DNA of 64,000 bases from Dehalococcoidia bacterium (GTDB lineage: Bacteria; Chloroflexota; Dehalococcoidia; Tepidiformales; Tepidiformaceae), in assembly GCA_020853755.1 (NCBI GenBank), contig JADYYG010000026.1, positions 62,001 through 126,000 on the forward strand, given 5' to 3'. Positions 16,897-24,802 of this stretch are shown piece by piece. The first letter of the stretch is position 1. The number at the start of each line of letters is the position of its first letter. Under the pieces are notes generated by a model. That model ran no database searches, was not told the DNA's origin, and saw nothing but the letters and a program-made list of their open reading frames with translations. Made by a program: the position numbers and the translations under genes.

Positions 16897-17679
16897 ATGC
16901 GCAGCAACACCGTCAAAGCAAAATGGGCAAGCGGCGAGGTCACCTTCGGCGCGTGGCTCTCCATCCCTTCGTCATTTTCCGCTGAGATCATGGCGCACCA
17001 GGGCTTCGACTGGGTGTGCATCGATATGCAGCACGGCGTCATCGACTACCAGGTGGCCGTCACTATGCTCCAGGCCATCAGTTCGACGCCGACCATCCCG
17101 TTCGCACGCGTGCCTTGGAACGAGCCCGGGATCATCGGCAAGGCGCTCGATGCCGGGGCGATGGGAGTCATCATCCCGATGGTCAACAGCGTGGAGGAAG
17201 CCGAGCGCGCCGTCGCGGCCTGCCGTTACTACCCGCTGGGCGCGCGCAGCTTCGGCCCCACCCGAGCGACCTACTACGCCGGGCCCGACTACTTCGTCGG
17301 CGCGAACACCGAGATCGCATGCATCCCGATGATCGAGACCCGCCAGGCCGTGGAGCGCCTCGACGACATCCTCAAGGTCCCCGGCATCGACGCCGTCTAC
17401 GTCGGACCGGCCGACCTCAGCATCACCCTCGGGTTGCCGCCCGGCATGGCCAACGGCGGGGCGTTCGAAGACGCGCGTTTGCTCATTTCGCGGAAGTGCG
17501 CCGAAAACGGCGTGATCGCCGGCATCCACGCGAACTCGAGCCTTGCCGAGAAACATGCTTCGGCTGGCTACCGGATGATCACCATCAGCGGCGACGCGGT
17601 GGCGCTCCCGCTCCAGGCGCAGTCAGATCTGAAGACGGCCCGCGGTTCAGCCTCGGGCCCGAAGGCGGTCTACGGCTAG
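16897..17679 (+). CDS. HpcH/HpaI family aldolase
   Basis: A 260-residue class II pyruvate-type aldolase in the HpcH/HpaI/CitE-like TIM-barrel family. Diagnostic segments are FDWVCIDMQHGV near residue 37, LDAGAMGVIIPMVNS near residue 86, CIPMIETRQAVE near residue 142 (metal Glu) and VDAVYVGPADLSITLG-like VYVGPADLS near residue 168 (metal Asp). Homologues cleave 2-keto-3-deoxy sugar acids or 4-hydroxy-2-ketoheptanedioate into pyruvate and an aldehyde. GGAGG ten nt upstream of the ATG sets the start. It forms an operon with the 2-hydroxyacid dehydrogenase and shares its terminal CTAG with the convergent gene. Confidence 0.88.
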   Translation: MRSNTVKAKWASGEVTFGAWLSIPSSFSAEIMAHQGFDWVCIDMQHGVIDYQVAVTMLQAISSTPTIPFARVPWNEPGIIGKALDAGAMGVIIPMVNSVEEAERAVAACRYYPLGARSFGPTRATYYAGPDYFVGANTEIACIPMIETRQAVERLDDILKVPGIDAVYVGPADLSITLGLPPGMANGGAFEDARLLISRKCAENGVIAGIHANSSLAEKHASAGYRMITISGDAVALPLQAQSDLKTARGSASGPKAVYG

Positions 17680-18749
17680 CCAGCGATCGGCGCGGGCGCT
17701 TCGAGGCCGCACTCGCCAGCGAGCGTCCGCAGTTGCTCCACAGTTTCCATCTCCAGCGGGATGCCGTGTTGCAGGCGTTCATTGCGAGCGCGCGCTTCGA
17801 GGTCGCCCGGCACCAGGACCTCCGCAACCCCGGGACGGGGCCGAAGTCCGCGAAGGTGGTCAACCATTCGCCGCATGTCCGCTTTGAAGCCGGACACGTC
17901 CCGGAACGCATCGATGCGCCACGCAGCGAACCACTGCCCCTGCATCCTCGTCCCTTCGAAAATCGCACTCCCCATGCCCGGCAGCACCCCGGTGAGGATA
18001 TCGACCATGAGTCCGAGTCCGTACCCCTTGTGGGAACTCATCTCCGGGTAGGACCCAAGCGGCTGTAGCGCCCCGCCACTGCGCAAGATCGAGGGGTTAT
18101 CACTGTCGTTACCGCCAGCATCGACTGCCCACCCCGGCGGGATGCCCTTACCCTGGCGCAGCGCGATTTCCAGCTTGCCGCCGGCGACCGCTGTCGTGGC
18201 GATGTCGAGCAGGAACGGGTGGCTGCCCTCCACCGGCGCGCCGAAGGCGATCGGATTCGTCCCGAAGGCCCGATCGAGGCTGCCGCTCGCGACGGCCAAC
18301 GGTGGGACGTTGCACATGGCCATCCCGATCATGTCCCGCTCGGCGGCCATTCGTGCGTAGTAGCCCGCGGCCCCGAAGTGCCGCCCGTTCGTCAGCGCAA
18401 CCATCCCGATGCCGGTGGCTTCAGCCTTCGCGATAGTGGCGTCCATCGCCTTCGCCGCATTCAACCCACCGAACCCGCCGTCGCCGTCCCACGTGGCGGC
18501 CACCGGGCTGTCGCGAAGGACGCGAACCCTCGCCGTCGGGTTAATCACACCGCGGCGGAAGCCCGGCACGTATCCCGGGTGCCATGCGAGGTGCGCGATC
18601 CCGTGGGATTCGATGCCTGAAAGATCCGCATCGAGCAGCACTTCGGCGCCGCGGGCGGCGTCATCGCCGGTCATCCCGAGCGCCTCCAGCACCGAGGCGG
18701 TGAACGTCAACAGGTCCGGGTGGCGAAAGCGAGGTCGCGTGTCTTCCAT
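17676..18749 (-). CDS. Ldh family oxidoreductase (malate/L-lactate/ureidoglycolate dehydrogenase type)
   Basis: A 357-residue NAD(P)-dependent dehydrogenase of the type II malate/lactate dehydrogenase family, unrelated to classical MDH. Diagnostic are DLSGIESHGIAHL near residue 42 (catalytic His), a TNGRHFGAAGYYARMA stretch near residue 120, FGTNPIAFGAP near residue 162 and SSHKGYGLGLMVDIL near residue 235. Members oxidise L-lactate, malate, sulfolactate, ureidoglycolate or 2,3-diketo sugar acids. The stop codon overlaps that of the convergent aldolase by 4 bp. Its proximity to the aldolase and hydroxyacid dehydrogenase fits sugar-acid metabolism, although it is transcribed oppositely. Confidence 0.87.
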   Translation of the reverse strand: MEDTRPRFRHPDLLTFTASVLEALGMTGDDAARGAEVLLDADLSGIESHGIAHLAWHPGYVPGFRRGVINPTARVRVLRDSPVAATWDGDGGFGGLNAAKAMDATIAKAEATGIGMVALTNGRHFGAAGYYARMAAERDMIGMAMCNVPPLAVASGSLDRAFGTNPIAFGAPVEGSHPFLLDIATTAVAGGKLEIALRQGKGIPPGWAVDAGGNDSDNPSILRSGGALQPLGSYPEMSSHKGYGLGLMVDILTGVLPGMGSAIFEGTRMQGQWFAAWRIDAFRDVSGFKADMRRMVDHLRGLRPRPGVAEVLVPGDLEARARNERLQHGIPLEMETVEQLRTLAGECGLEAPAPIAG

Positions 18750-18834
18750 CGCGGCACATCATGAACGAACGGCCGCGCCTCTGCGAGGTCCCCTGTTGCG
18801 CCAGCCGATCCCCCTCTTTTGGGCACGAACCGGC

Positions 18835-18840
18835 TACGCT
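18835..18840 (+). promoter_or_regulatory. Putative -10 box (TACGCT, 6 nt before the SRAP GTG)
   Basis: TACGCT is followed by GAACGT and then the GTG start of the SRAP gene, which has no ribosome-binding site. This is the clearest case of the leaderless arrangement because the GTG-TGT codons are fixed by the catalytic Cys. Confidence 0.5.
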
Positions 18841-18846
18841 GAACGT

Positions 18847-19551
18847 GTGTGTGGAAGGTTCACCCTCACAAAGTCCGAGCGCGCCGAACTCGAGGACGAG
18901 ATGGGCCTTGCCCGCGGTTCGCTCAGCCCCGGCTACCAGGCGCGCTTCAACATCGCCCCGACCGATGAGCACTTCATCGTCCGCCAGCGCCTCGAAGAAC
19001 GGGAGGCGGTCCCGGCGAAGTGGGGCCTCGTAAACCACTGGGTGCAGCCGGGGACACGACCGGCGCCCCAGATCAACGCCCGCTCCGAAGGGATCGACCG
19101 GCGGCCCGCCTTCCGCGACGCCTTCGCGAGCCGCCGCTGCCTGGTTCCCGCCGACGGGTTCTTCGAGTGGGTTGGCGAGAAGTCGGCGCGGAAGCCGATC
19201 TGGTTCCACCGGCCGGGGCGCGAAGCCTTCTGGTTCGCGGGCCTCTACGAATCCTGGAACCCCACGCCCGACACGCGCCAGCGAACGTTCACCATCATCA
19301 CCACGACCGCCAACTCGCTGGTCGCACCGGTCCACGACCGGATGCCGGTGATTCTCTCTGAAAACGCCGCTGAGGAGTGGCTGAATCCCAACGGCGAGCC
19401 AGCCCGGCTCCTCGCGCTGCTTCAGCCGGCGCCTGACTCACTTCTCATCGCGCGCGAAGTCTCCACGCTGGCGAACAGCGTGAAGAACGACTCACCAGCG
19501 ATCCTTGAGCCTGCCGAACCGCCACCACAGCAACTCTCGTTCGAACCCTGA
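18847..19551 (+). CDS. SOS response-associated peptidase (SRAP, YedK/HMCES family)
   Basis: A 234-residue SRAP domain protein that senses abasic sites in single-stranded DNA and forms a thiazolidine DNA-protein crosslink through Cys2. The sequence begins M-CGRFTLT, giving the required Cys at position 2 after removal of Met. RFNIAPTD, AKWGLVNHW, NARSEGIDRRPAFRDAF, RRCLVPADGFFEW and the catalytic His in APVHDRMPVIL complete the family signature. The start is therefore fixed at GTG 18847, although the frame is open for 146 codons upstream. It lies divergently from the Ldh gene with a 97-bp gap. Confidence 0.94.
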   Translation: MCGRFTLTKSERAELEDEMGLARGSLSPGYQARFNIAPTDEHFIVRQRLEEREAVPAKWGLVNHWVQPGTRPAPQINARSEGIDRRPAFRDAFASRRCLVPADGFFEWVGEKSARKPIWFHRPGREAFWFAGLYESWNPTPDTRQRTFTIITTTANSLVAPVHDRMPVILSENAAEEWLNPNGEPARLLALLQPAPDSLLIAREVSTLANSVKNDSPAILEPAEPPPQQLSFEP

Positions 19552-19557
19552 GCGACC

Positions 19558-20703
19558 TCAGTTGTCCCGGACGAGGATGTGAACGAGGCAGACTGGCCCA
19601 ATCCCCACCATATGCGCGAGGCCAACACGCGCGTTGGGCTGCTGGCGAACACCGGCCTCCCCGCGCAGCTGGCGCACGACTTCCGCCACCTGGCCGGTCC
19701 CTGTCGGACCGAGAGGGTGCCCCATCGCGATGAGTCCGCCTGAGGGACTCACGGCATGGCGGCCGCCGATGTCGTAGTCGCCCCGTTCGAGCGCGGCGGC
19801 CGCTTCGCCCTGTTCGCACAGTCCCATCGCCTCAACGTACAGGAGCTCCTCGATCGTGAATGCGTCGTGCACCTCGAGGACGTCGAGTTCTTTCGGCGCA
19901 ATCCCAGACTGTTCGAAAGCCTCGAAGGTCGTCTTCCGCGTGAGGGCGACGTCATAGTTCTCCCGGCCGAAGATCTCTTCGGAGCGGGAGGCAGACGCGG
20001 CAATGCGGATGGCCCGCCGCCGATCGATACCGTGGCGGCGCATACCTTCTTCGGACATGACGATGACGGCCGCTGCGCCTTCGCCGACCGGCGTGCATTG
20101 CAGTCGCGTGAGCACCCCGGAAATACGTGGCGGCGCCATCACCTCTTCGAGCGTCCGCTCCTGCTGGCGCTGGGCGTAGGGATTGTGCGCGCCGTTGCGA
20201 TGGTTCTTTACCGCCACCTTGGCGATCTGTTCCGGCGTCGCGCCCGACTCCTGCATGTACTTTTCCGTGAGCATGGCGAAGTGGGTGAACGGCGCGGCGA
20301 GACTGTCAGCCAGCCCACGAACGCGCGCCTTCGCCGGGCCTGTCCGCCACTGGTCGACCGTGTCGACGCCCATCGCCAGCGAAACGTCGGTGAACCCTGC
20401 GGCCACTTCCATCGCAGCCTGCCGGACGGCCGTAGACCCCGAGGCCGAGGCATTTTCGACCTGCGCGAACGGGATGCCCGTCATCCCGAGGTAGCGCAGC
20501 ATGCCGGCCCCTGCCGCCATGCCGACAAGAGCGTTGCCGATGTATGCGCTTTCGACGTCGGGCCAGGTGATGCCTGCGTCGGCAAGCGCTTCTCGCACTG
20601 CCCTCAGGCCAAGCGTCACGTAGGTCGTGTCAGAGCGGTTCTGGTAGGGGTGAAGACCGATGCCAACAACGTAGACCGGACGCATATCGGCGAGCGTCTT
20701 CAT
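19558..20703 (-). CDS. Thiolase-like protein (SCP2-thiolase type) lacking the nucleophilic Cys
   Basis: A 381-residue thiolase-fold protein. EVHDAFTIEELL near residue 275 and SPSGGLIAMGHPLGPTG near residue 318 match SCP2-type thiolases, with the active-site His in GHP. The N-terminal nucleophile motif, normally ENAC(A/S)SG, reads ENASASG at residues 83-89, so Ser86 replaces the Cys. The codon is TCG on the coding strand. Steroid side-chain retro-aldolases of the Ltp2 type are known to be thiolase-like, to lack this Cys and to need a DUF35 partner; the next gene is a DUF35 protein in an overlapping arrangement. C-C lyase activity rather than thiolysis is a reasonable inference. Confidence 0.82.
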   Translation of the reverse strand: MKTLADMRPVYVVGIGLHPYQNRSDTTYVTLGLRAVREALADAGITWPDVESAYIGNALVGMAAGAGMLRYLGMTGIPFAQVENASASGSTAVRQAAMEVAAGFTDVSLAMGVDTVDQWRTGPAKARVRGLADSLAAPFTHFAMLTEKYMQESGATPEQIAKVAVKNHRNGAHNPYAQRQQERTLEEVMAPPRISGVLTRLQCTPVGEGAAAVIVMSEEGMRRHGIDRRRAIRIAASASRSEEIFGRENYDVALTRKTTFEAFEQSGIAPKELDVLEVHDAFTIEELLYVEAMGLCEQGEAAAALERGDYDIGGRHAVSPSGGLIAMGHPLGPTGTGQVAEVVRQLRGEAGVRQQPNARVGLAHMVGIGPVCLVHILVRDN

Positions 20704-21083
20704 GCGTTCACCTCCGTTGCCGCCACGAATTCGAGCCTCTGCTGGCCCTCATCCTCGACCACACGTGCACGCACACGGTCGCCAATCGCGGGTTCGTGCC
20801 CATCGCCAAGGAGCGCCCGGACGATGGGCCCATCAGAGCCGATTTCGATTTCGCCCAGCGTGAACGGGACCGGGTGCCGGTCGTGCCGGTGGACGACAGC
20901 GAAGGTAAGGAGCGTACCCTCAGCTGGCAGCTCTGATATCCCAAGCTCATCGCCAAATGCGCCGCAGCTGGTGCAGCCGTACGCCTGAGCGGGGAACATC
21001 GTTCGCCCACAGCGGGAGCAGTGCGTGCAACGCAGCACCGGCACGCCCCCCGTTAACGACCAGGTTGGCTGTTCATCGCCCAA
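20700..21083 (-). CDS. DUF35 / zinc-ribbon OB-fold protein
   Basis: A 127-residue ChsH2-C-terminal-like protein: a rubredoxin-type zinc ribbon with two CxxC pairs (CTHCSRCGRTMFP ... CTSCGAF, residues 19-42) and an OB-fold acyl-CoA-binding domain (GTLLTFAVVHRHDRHPVPFTLGEIE). Such proteins are obligate partners of SCP2-type thiolases and retro-aldolases. It starts with TTG at 21083 after GAGGT, and its stop overlaps the start of the thiolase-like gene, so both are made together. The acyl-CoA dehydrogenase gene lies immediately upstream. Confidence 0.88.
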   Translation of the reverse strand: MGDEQPTWSLTGGVPVLRCTHCSRCGRTMFPAQAYGCTSCGAFGDELGISELPAEGTLLTFAVVHRHDRHPVPFTLGEIEIGSDGPIVRALLGDGHEPAIGDRVRARVVEDEGQQRLEFVAATEVNA

Positions 21084-21105
21084 GGTTGACCTCGCGGGTT
21101 ATGTT

Positions 21106-22266
21106 TCAGGAAATCGCAGAGATGCCGGTCAGACGGCGGCCGACGACAAGCTTTTGTATCTCAGTAGTTCCATCGGGGATGGTAAGCGAACGGGCGTCAC
21201 GGAAATACCGCTCAATTGGATACCCCTCCATCAACCCCAGCGCACCGTGGAGTTCGATGGCCCGCGATGTGACCCGAATCGCCATTTCTGTGGCGAAACC
21301 TTTCGCCATCGCCGCCTGCCAGGTCGAATCCTCCCCCTTGTCCTGCAGGTCCATCGCGCGGTAGGCGAGGAACCGGGCCGAGTCCGTCTCGACCACCATG
21401 TCGTACAACATCTCCTGCACGAGCTGGAAGCTCGCAATGGGTTTGCCGAACTGGTGCCGCTCCTTCACGTAGCGGATGGAGTCATCGATCGCAGCCTGCG
21501 CGATACCCACCGCCATCACGGCGAGGAGCGTGCGCGGCTGCTGGAAGTTCCACACACGCGCACTCGCGGCGCCAGAGCTCTCCTCGCGCATCTGGCGCAT
21601 GTTCTGGCGCGGCACGCGAACGTCTTCGAACCGCAGCTCGCCGTTGGGCCACGCCCGCAACCCGAGGAGATTGTTGTTCCGCACCACCTCCCACGGCGAC
21701 GACTCTTTCCGCAGGTGGAGGCTCCGGATTCCTTCACGTCCCGAACCGGGATTGACGGTCACCATCAGGTTCATGTGATCCGCAATCGGCCCGCACGAGA
21801 TCCACGTCTTCGTGCCATTCACCACCCAGTAATCGCCGTCCTCGACCGCCCGCGTCGAGAGGTACGAGGAACTCGAACCCGCCTCGGGCTCGGTGATCGC
21901 GCCGCAGCCGATGCTTTCGCCCGCCTTGATCCGTTCGCATACCTCGCGCCTGTCGGCTTCAGCCAGGCCTGTGGGCGGGTTCCCGGCAATCCAGAGCATG
22001 CCGCAGAGCCCGGCCCACACATTCGAAAGCTCCTCGTTGATAACGCCATAGGTCTTGGCATCGAGGTTCGACCCGCCGCACTCCTCACCCAACCGCCCGT
22101 TGTAAAACCCGAACGGCATCAACTGCTTGATAAAGCTGAGCGCTTCGGGCCGGGTCAGCGGACCTCGCCGCTCGTACTCATTGACCTGCGGCGCGATCTC
22201 CTTATCGGCATAGGCGCGCACCGCTTCCTTCAGCAGCCGCTGTTCCTCAGTCAGGTCGAAATCCAT
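21106..22266 (-). CDS. Acyl-CoA dehydrogenase family protein
   Basis: A 386-residue FAD enzyme that introduces a C2-C3 double bond into an acyl-CoA. It starts MDFDLTEEQRLLKEAVRAYA, has the FAD/substrate segment GCGAITEPEAGS near residue 125, WVVNGTKTWISCG near residue 156 and a C-terminal GALGLMEGYPIERYFRDAR near residue 345. At the site of the catalytic Glu of medium-chain enzymes (YEGT motif) it has PDGTTEIQ, so Asp replaces Glu. It is the promoter-proximal gene of a three-gene run with the DUF35 and thiolase-like genes, suggesting one beta-oxidation-like cycle. GGAGGGTGAACG before the ATG is the ribosome-binding site. Confidence 0.88.
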   Translation of the reverse strand: MDFDLTEEQRLLKEAVRAYADKEIAPQVNEYERRGPLTRPEALSFIKQLMPFGFYNGRLGEECGGSNLDAKTYGVINEELSNVWAGLCGMLWIAGNPPTGLAEADRREVCERIKAGESIGCGAITEPEAGSSSSYLSTRAVEDGDYWVVNGTKTWISCGPIADHMNLMVTVNPGSGREGIRSLHLRKESSPWEVVRNNNLLGLRAWPNGELRFEDVRVPRQNMRQMREESSGAASARVWNFQQPRTLLAVMAVGIAQAAIDDSIRYVKERHQFGKPIASFQLVQEMLYDMVVETDSARFLAYRAMDLQDKGEDSTWQAAMAKGFATEMAIRVTSRAIELHGALGLMEGYPIERYFRDARSLTIPDGTTEIQKLVVGRRLTGISAIS

Positions 22267-22480
22267 CGTTCACCCTCCTCAAGAGACCAGTGCAAGGACT
22301 GAGCGGCAATCCTGACGGATGGTGAGACCGGAGGGGGAGGGCTGTCAAAGAGAGTGCGAGCGAGAGATGGCGTGGGCCGGAGGCGGCACACCGCAACTAC
22401 CATCTCGCAGACCGCGGTCATCAGGGGTTATGCCAAGATCGGCCCATGGCTCAGCCGAGAATCGGGAGTCCCGCGGAAGG

Positions 22481-22555
22481 TGGTACCCCCGGCAGGAATC
22501 GAACCTGCGCACATGGTTTAGGAAACCACTGCTCTATCCGCTGAGCTACGGGGGC
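22481..22555 (-). tRNA. tRNA-Arg(CCT)
   Basis: A 75-nt tRNA on the minus strand with acceptor GCCCCCG paired to CGGGGGT (G-U at the first pair), discriminator A and encoded CCA. The anticodon arm is GTGGT-TTCCTAA-ACCAT, giving anticodon CCT, which reads the AGG arginine codon. The T arm reads GCAGG-TTCGATT-CCTGC. No other tRNA is adjacent. Confidence 0.95.
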
Positions 22556-22805
22556 GGGCGTCCGGGCTGGCGCGCACGGTTGTGGGGTTCCCGGGGAGTT
22601 TACCAGACCATCTGGCCACGCCATCCCAGGGAAGCGGTTAGTCACTGGTCTCCCTGGGGAATGGACGCCCAACATGGTAGAACCCCTCGCATGAGCGTAG
22701 GCTGTTAACCGCACTTCATTGCGTTTTCTTGCGAGATCCATGGCGCACGAGGATGTACACCCAAGTTGCTTTCGGCCGGCTGAGTTCCGTAGGAGGAGGC
22801 AGTTC

Positions 22806-23780
22806 ATGAATGTGTCGACTGAGGCCCTGCGAGACATGCATCTCCGGATGGTTCGCATCCGGACCTTCGAGGAAGAGGCCGGCAAGCTCATGGAATCGGG
22901 CAGGGTGCCGGGGTCCCTCCACCTCTACGTCGGCGAGGAGGCGGTGGCCGCCGGAGTCATGGCCCATCTCCGGGATTCCGACCAGATAACGAGCACACAC
23001 CGTGGCCATGGCCACCTCGTGGCGAAGGGCGGGGACTTCAAACAGATGTATGCCGAACTCTTCGGGCGTTCGACCGGGTACTGCAAAGGCAAGGGCGGCA
23101 GCATGCATATCTCGGACCTTGACCTGGGCATGCTCGGGGCCAACGGCATCGTCGGCGCCGGTCCGCCAATCGCCATTGGCGCCGCGTTTTCGAACCAGTA
23201 CCGCAAGACCGACAACGTGACGGTCTGCTTCTTCGGCGACGGCGCCAGCAACGAGGGCACCTTCCACGAAGCCGCGAACATGGCGGCCGTCTTCAAGCTG
23301 CCGGTCGTGTTTGTTTGCGAGAACAACGGCTTCGGCGAATTCACGCGCCAGGAACGGCACCAGGCCATCCAGGACGTCGCCGACCGCGCGTCGGGCTATG
23401 GCATGCCGGGCGTCGTGGTCGACGGCATGGACGTCATGGCGGTGTACGAAGCGGCGGGTGAGGCGATCATGCGCGCGCGTCGAGGTGGGGGGCCGTCCCT
23501 TCTCGAGTGCAAGACCTACCGCTTCTACGACCACGTGGGCATTCGCGGACTCGGCGTCGCGTACCGGGATGACAGCGAGGTGCTCGAATGGCGCAAACGC
23601 GACCCCATCACGATGTTCGAACGGAAACTCGACGAAGAAGGACTGCTCTCTGCAGGCGAGGCGGCCGGCATCCACGAAACCGCACTCGCGGAGGTCAGGG
23701 AAGCGATTGCGTTCGCCGAGGCGAGCCCGTTCCCGGACGCGAGCGCACTCCTCGAAGACGTCTACACGGCGACAGACTGA
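22806..23780 (+). CDS. acoA: Thiamine pyrophosphate-dependent dehydrogenase E1 alpha subunit (acetoin/pyruvate dehydrogenase type)
   Basis: A 324-residue E1 alpha subunit. The TPP-binding motif GDGASNEGTFHEAANMAA lies near residue 143 and HRGHGHLVAKGG near residue 66. The fused multi-gene order with E1 beta, an AcoX-like protein, E2 and E3 favours an acetoin dehydrogenase complex, which cleaves acetoin to acetyl-CoA and acetaldehyde, over pyruvate dehydrogenase. The start is the ATG at 22806 because AGGAGGAGG lies just upstream; earlier in-frame codons are unsupported. First gene of a five-gene operon with tight spacing. Confidence 0.87.
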   Translation: MNVSTEALRDMHLRMVRIRTFEEEAGKLMESGRVPGSLHLYVGEEAVAAGVMAHLRDSDQITSTHRGHGHLVAKGGDFKQMYAELFGRSTGYCKGKGGSMHISDLDLGMLGANGIVGAGPPIAIGAAFSNQYRKTDNVTVCFFGDGASNEGTFHEAANMAAVFKLPVVFVCENNGFGEFTRQERHQAIQDVADRASGYGMPGVVVDGMDVMAVYEAAGEAIMRARRGGGPSLLECKTYRFYDHVGIRGLGVAYRDDSEVLEWRKRDPITMFERKLDEEGLLSAGEAAGIHETALAEVREAIAFAEASPFPDASALLEDVYTATD

Positions 23781-23789
23781 GAGGCTGAC

Positions 23790-24797
23790 ATGACTACGGT
23801 AGAAGCGAAACCCACGCGCCAACTCTCCTACGTTGCGGCAGTTTCGGAGGCGTTCGCGCAACTCATGCGCGAGGACCCGGATATCTTCCTTGCGGGCGAG
23901 GATGTCGCCCTTGGCGGGAGCGTCTTCGGGGTCAGCCGCGGGCTGCTCAAGGAGTTCGGGCCGGAGCGCGTCATCGATACCCCGATCTCGGAATCCGGCA
24001 TTATCGGCCTTGGCCTGGGCGCGGCGGCCACCGGGCTTCGGCCCATCGTCGACATCATGTTCATGGACTTCATGGGCGTCTGCATGGACGAAATCGTCAA
24101 CCAGGTCGCGAAGATGAAGTACATGTTCGGGGGCAAGGCGAAGCTGCCGCTCACCATTCACACCATGGCCGGCGGCGGAGGGAGTATGGCCGCGCAGCAC
24201 AGCCAGAGCCTTGAGGCCTGGTTCTGCCATGTTCCCGGCCTGAAAGTCGTGATGCCCTCCGGACCTTACGAAGCCAAGGGCCTGATGGTGGCCGCGGTCC
24301 GGGACGACAACCCGGTGATCGTTATCAACAACAAGGTCTCGCTCAGGATGCAGGCGGACGTTCCCGAGGAGCTGTACGAAATCGAACTTGGCCGCGCCCA
24401 CGTCGTTCGCCCGGGTACGAACTTCACCATCGTCGCGATCGGCCGGATGGTTCCCGAGAGCCTCAAGGCCGCGGAGATGCTCGCGGCTGATGGCCTCGAC
24501 GTCGAAGTCATCGACCCGCGCACACTTCAGCCGTTCGACACCGCGACGGTGGTCGAATCGGTGCGGAAGACGCACCGTGCGCTCGTCGCCCACGAGGCGG
24601 TCCGATTCGGCGGCATCGGCGCGGAAATTGCCGCGCAAATCCAGGAAGAGGCGTTCGACTACCTCGATGCGCCGGTCGGGCGAGTGGGCGCGCCGTTCTC
24701 ACCGGTACCGTTCAGCCCTCCGCTGGAAAAGGAGTACATCCCGGACGCCGGGCGGGTCGCCGCTGAGGTGCGGCGCATCCTCGGCAAGCAGGTCTGA
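23790..24797 (+). CDS. acoB: Alpha-ketoacid/acetoin dehydrogenase E1 beta subunit
   Basis: A 335-residue transketolase-like E1 beta subunit. It has LAGEDVALGGSVFGVSRGL near residue 34, the ISESGIIGLGLGAAATGLRPIV segment near residue 66 and the C-terminal transketolase domain with VIDPRTLQPFDTATVVESV near residue 235. It pairs with the upstream E1 alpha subunit to form the TPP-containing heterotetramer. It starts 9 nt after the upstream stop, with GAGAGGCTGAC before the ATG. Gene order supports an acetoin rather than a branched-chain substrate. Confidence 0.88.
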   Translation: MTTVEAKPTRQLSYVAAVSEAFAQLMREDPDIFLAGEDVALGGSVFGVSRGLLKEFGPERVIDTPISESGIIGLGLGAAATGLRPIVDIMFMDFMGVCMDEIVNQVAKMKYMFGGKAKLPLTIHTMAGGGGSMAAQHSQSLEAWFCHVPGLKVVMPSGPYEAKGLMVAAVRDDNPVIVINNKVSLRMQADVPEELYEIELGRAHVVRPGTNFTIVAIGRMVPESLKAAEMLAADGLDVEVIDPRTLQPFDTATVVESVRKTHRALVAHEAVRFGGIGAEIAAQIQEEAFDYLDAPVGRVGAPFSPVPFSPPLEKEYIPDAGRVAAEVRRILGKQV

Positions 24798-24802
24798 GCC
24801 GG

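Noticed and set aside
18409-18846. N-terminal extension of the SRAP frame by 146 codons
   Set aside because: SRAP needs Cys at position 2, which fixes the start at 18847; the extension is antisense to the Ldh gene.
22625-22658. Inverted repeat CCCAGGGA ... TCCCTGGG upstream of acoA
   Set aside because: An 8-bp stem with an 18-nt loop and no T run; not convincing as a terminator or a regulatory site.
22716-24638. A 640-codon open frame on the minus strand
   Set aside because: It is antisense to the E1 alpha and beta genes, which are certain; it has no recognisable domain.
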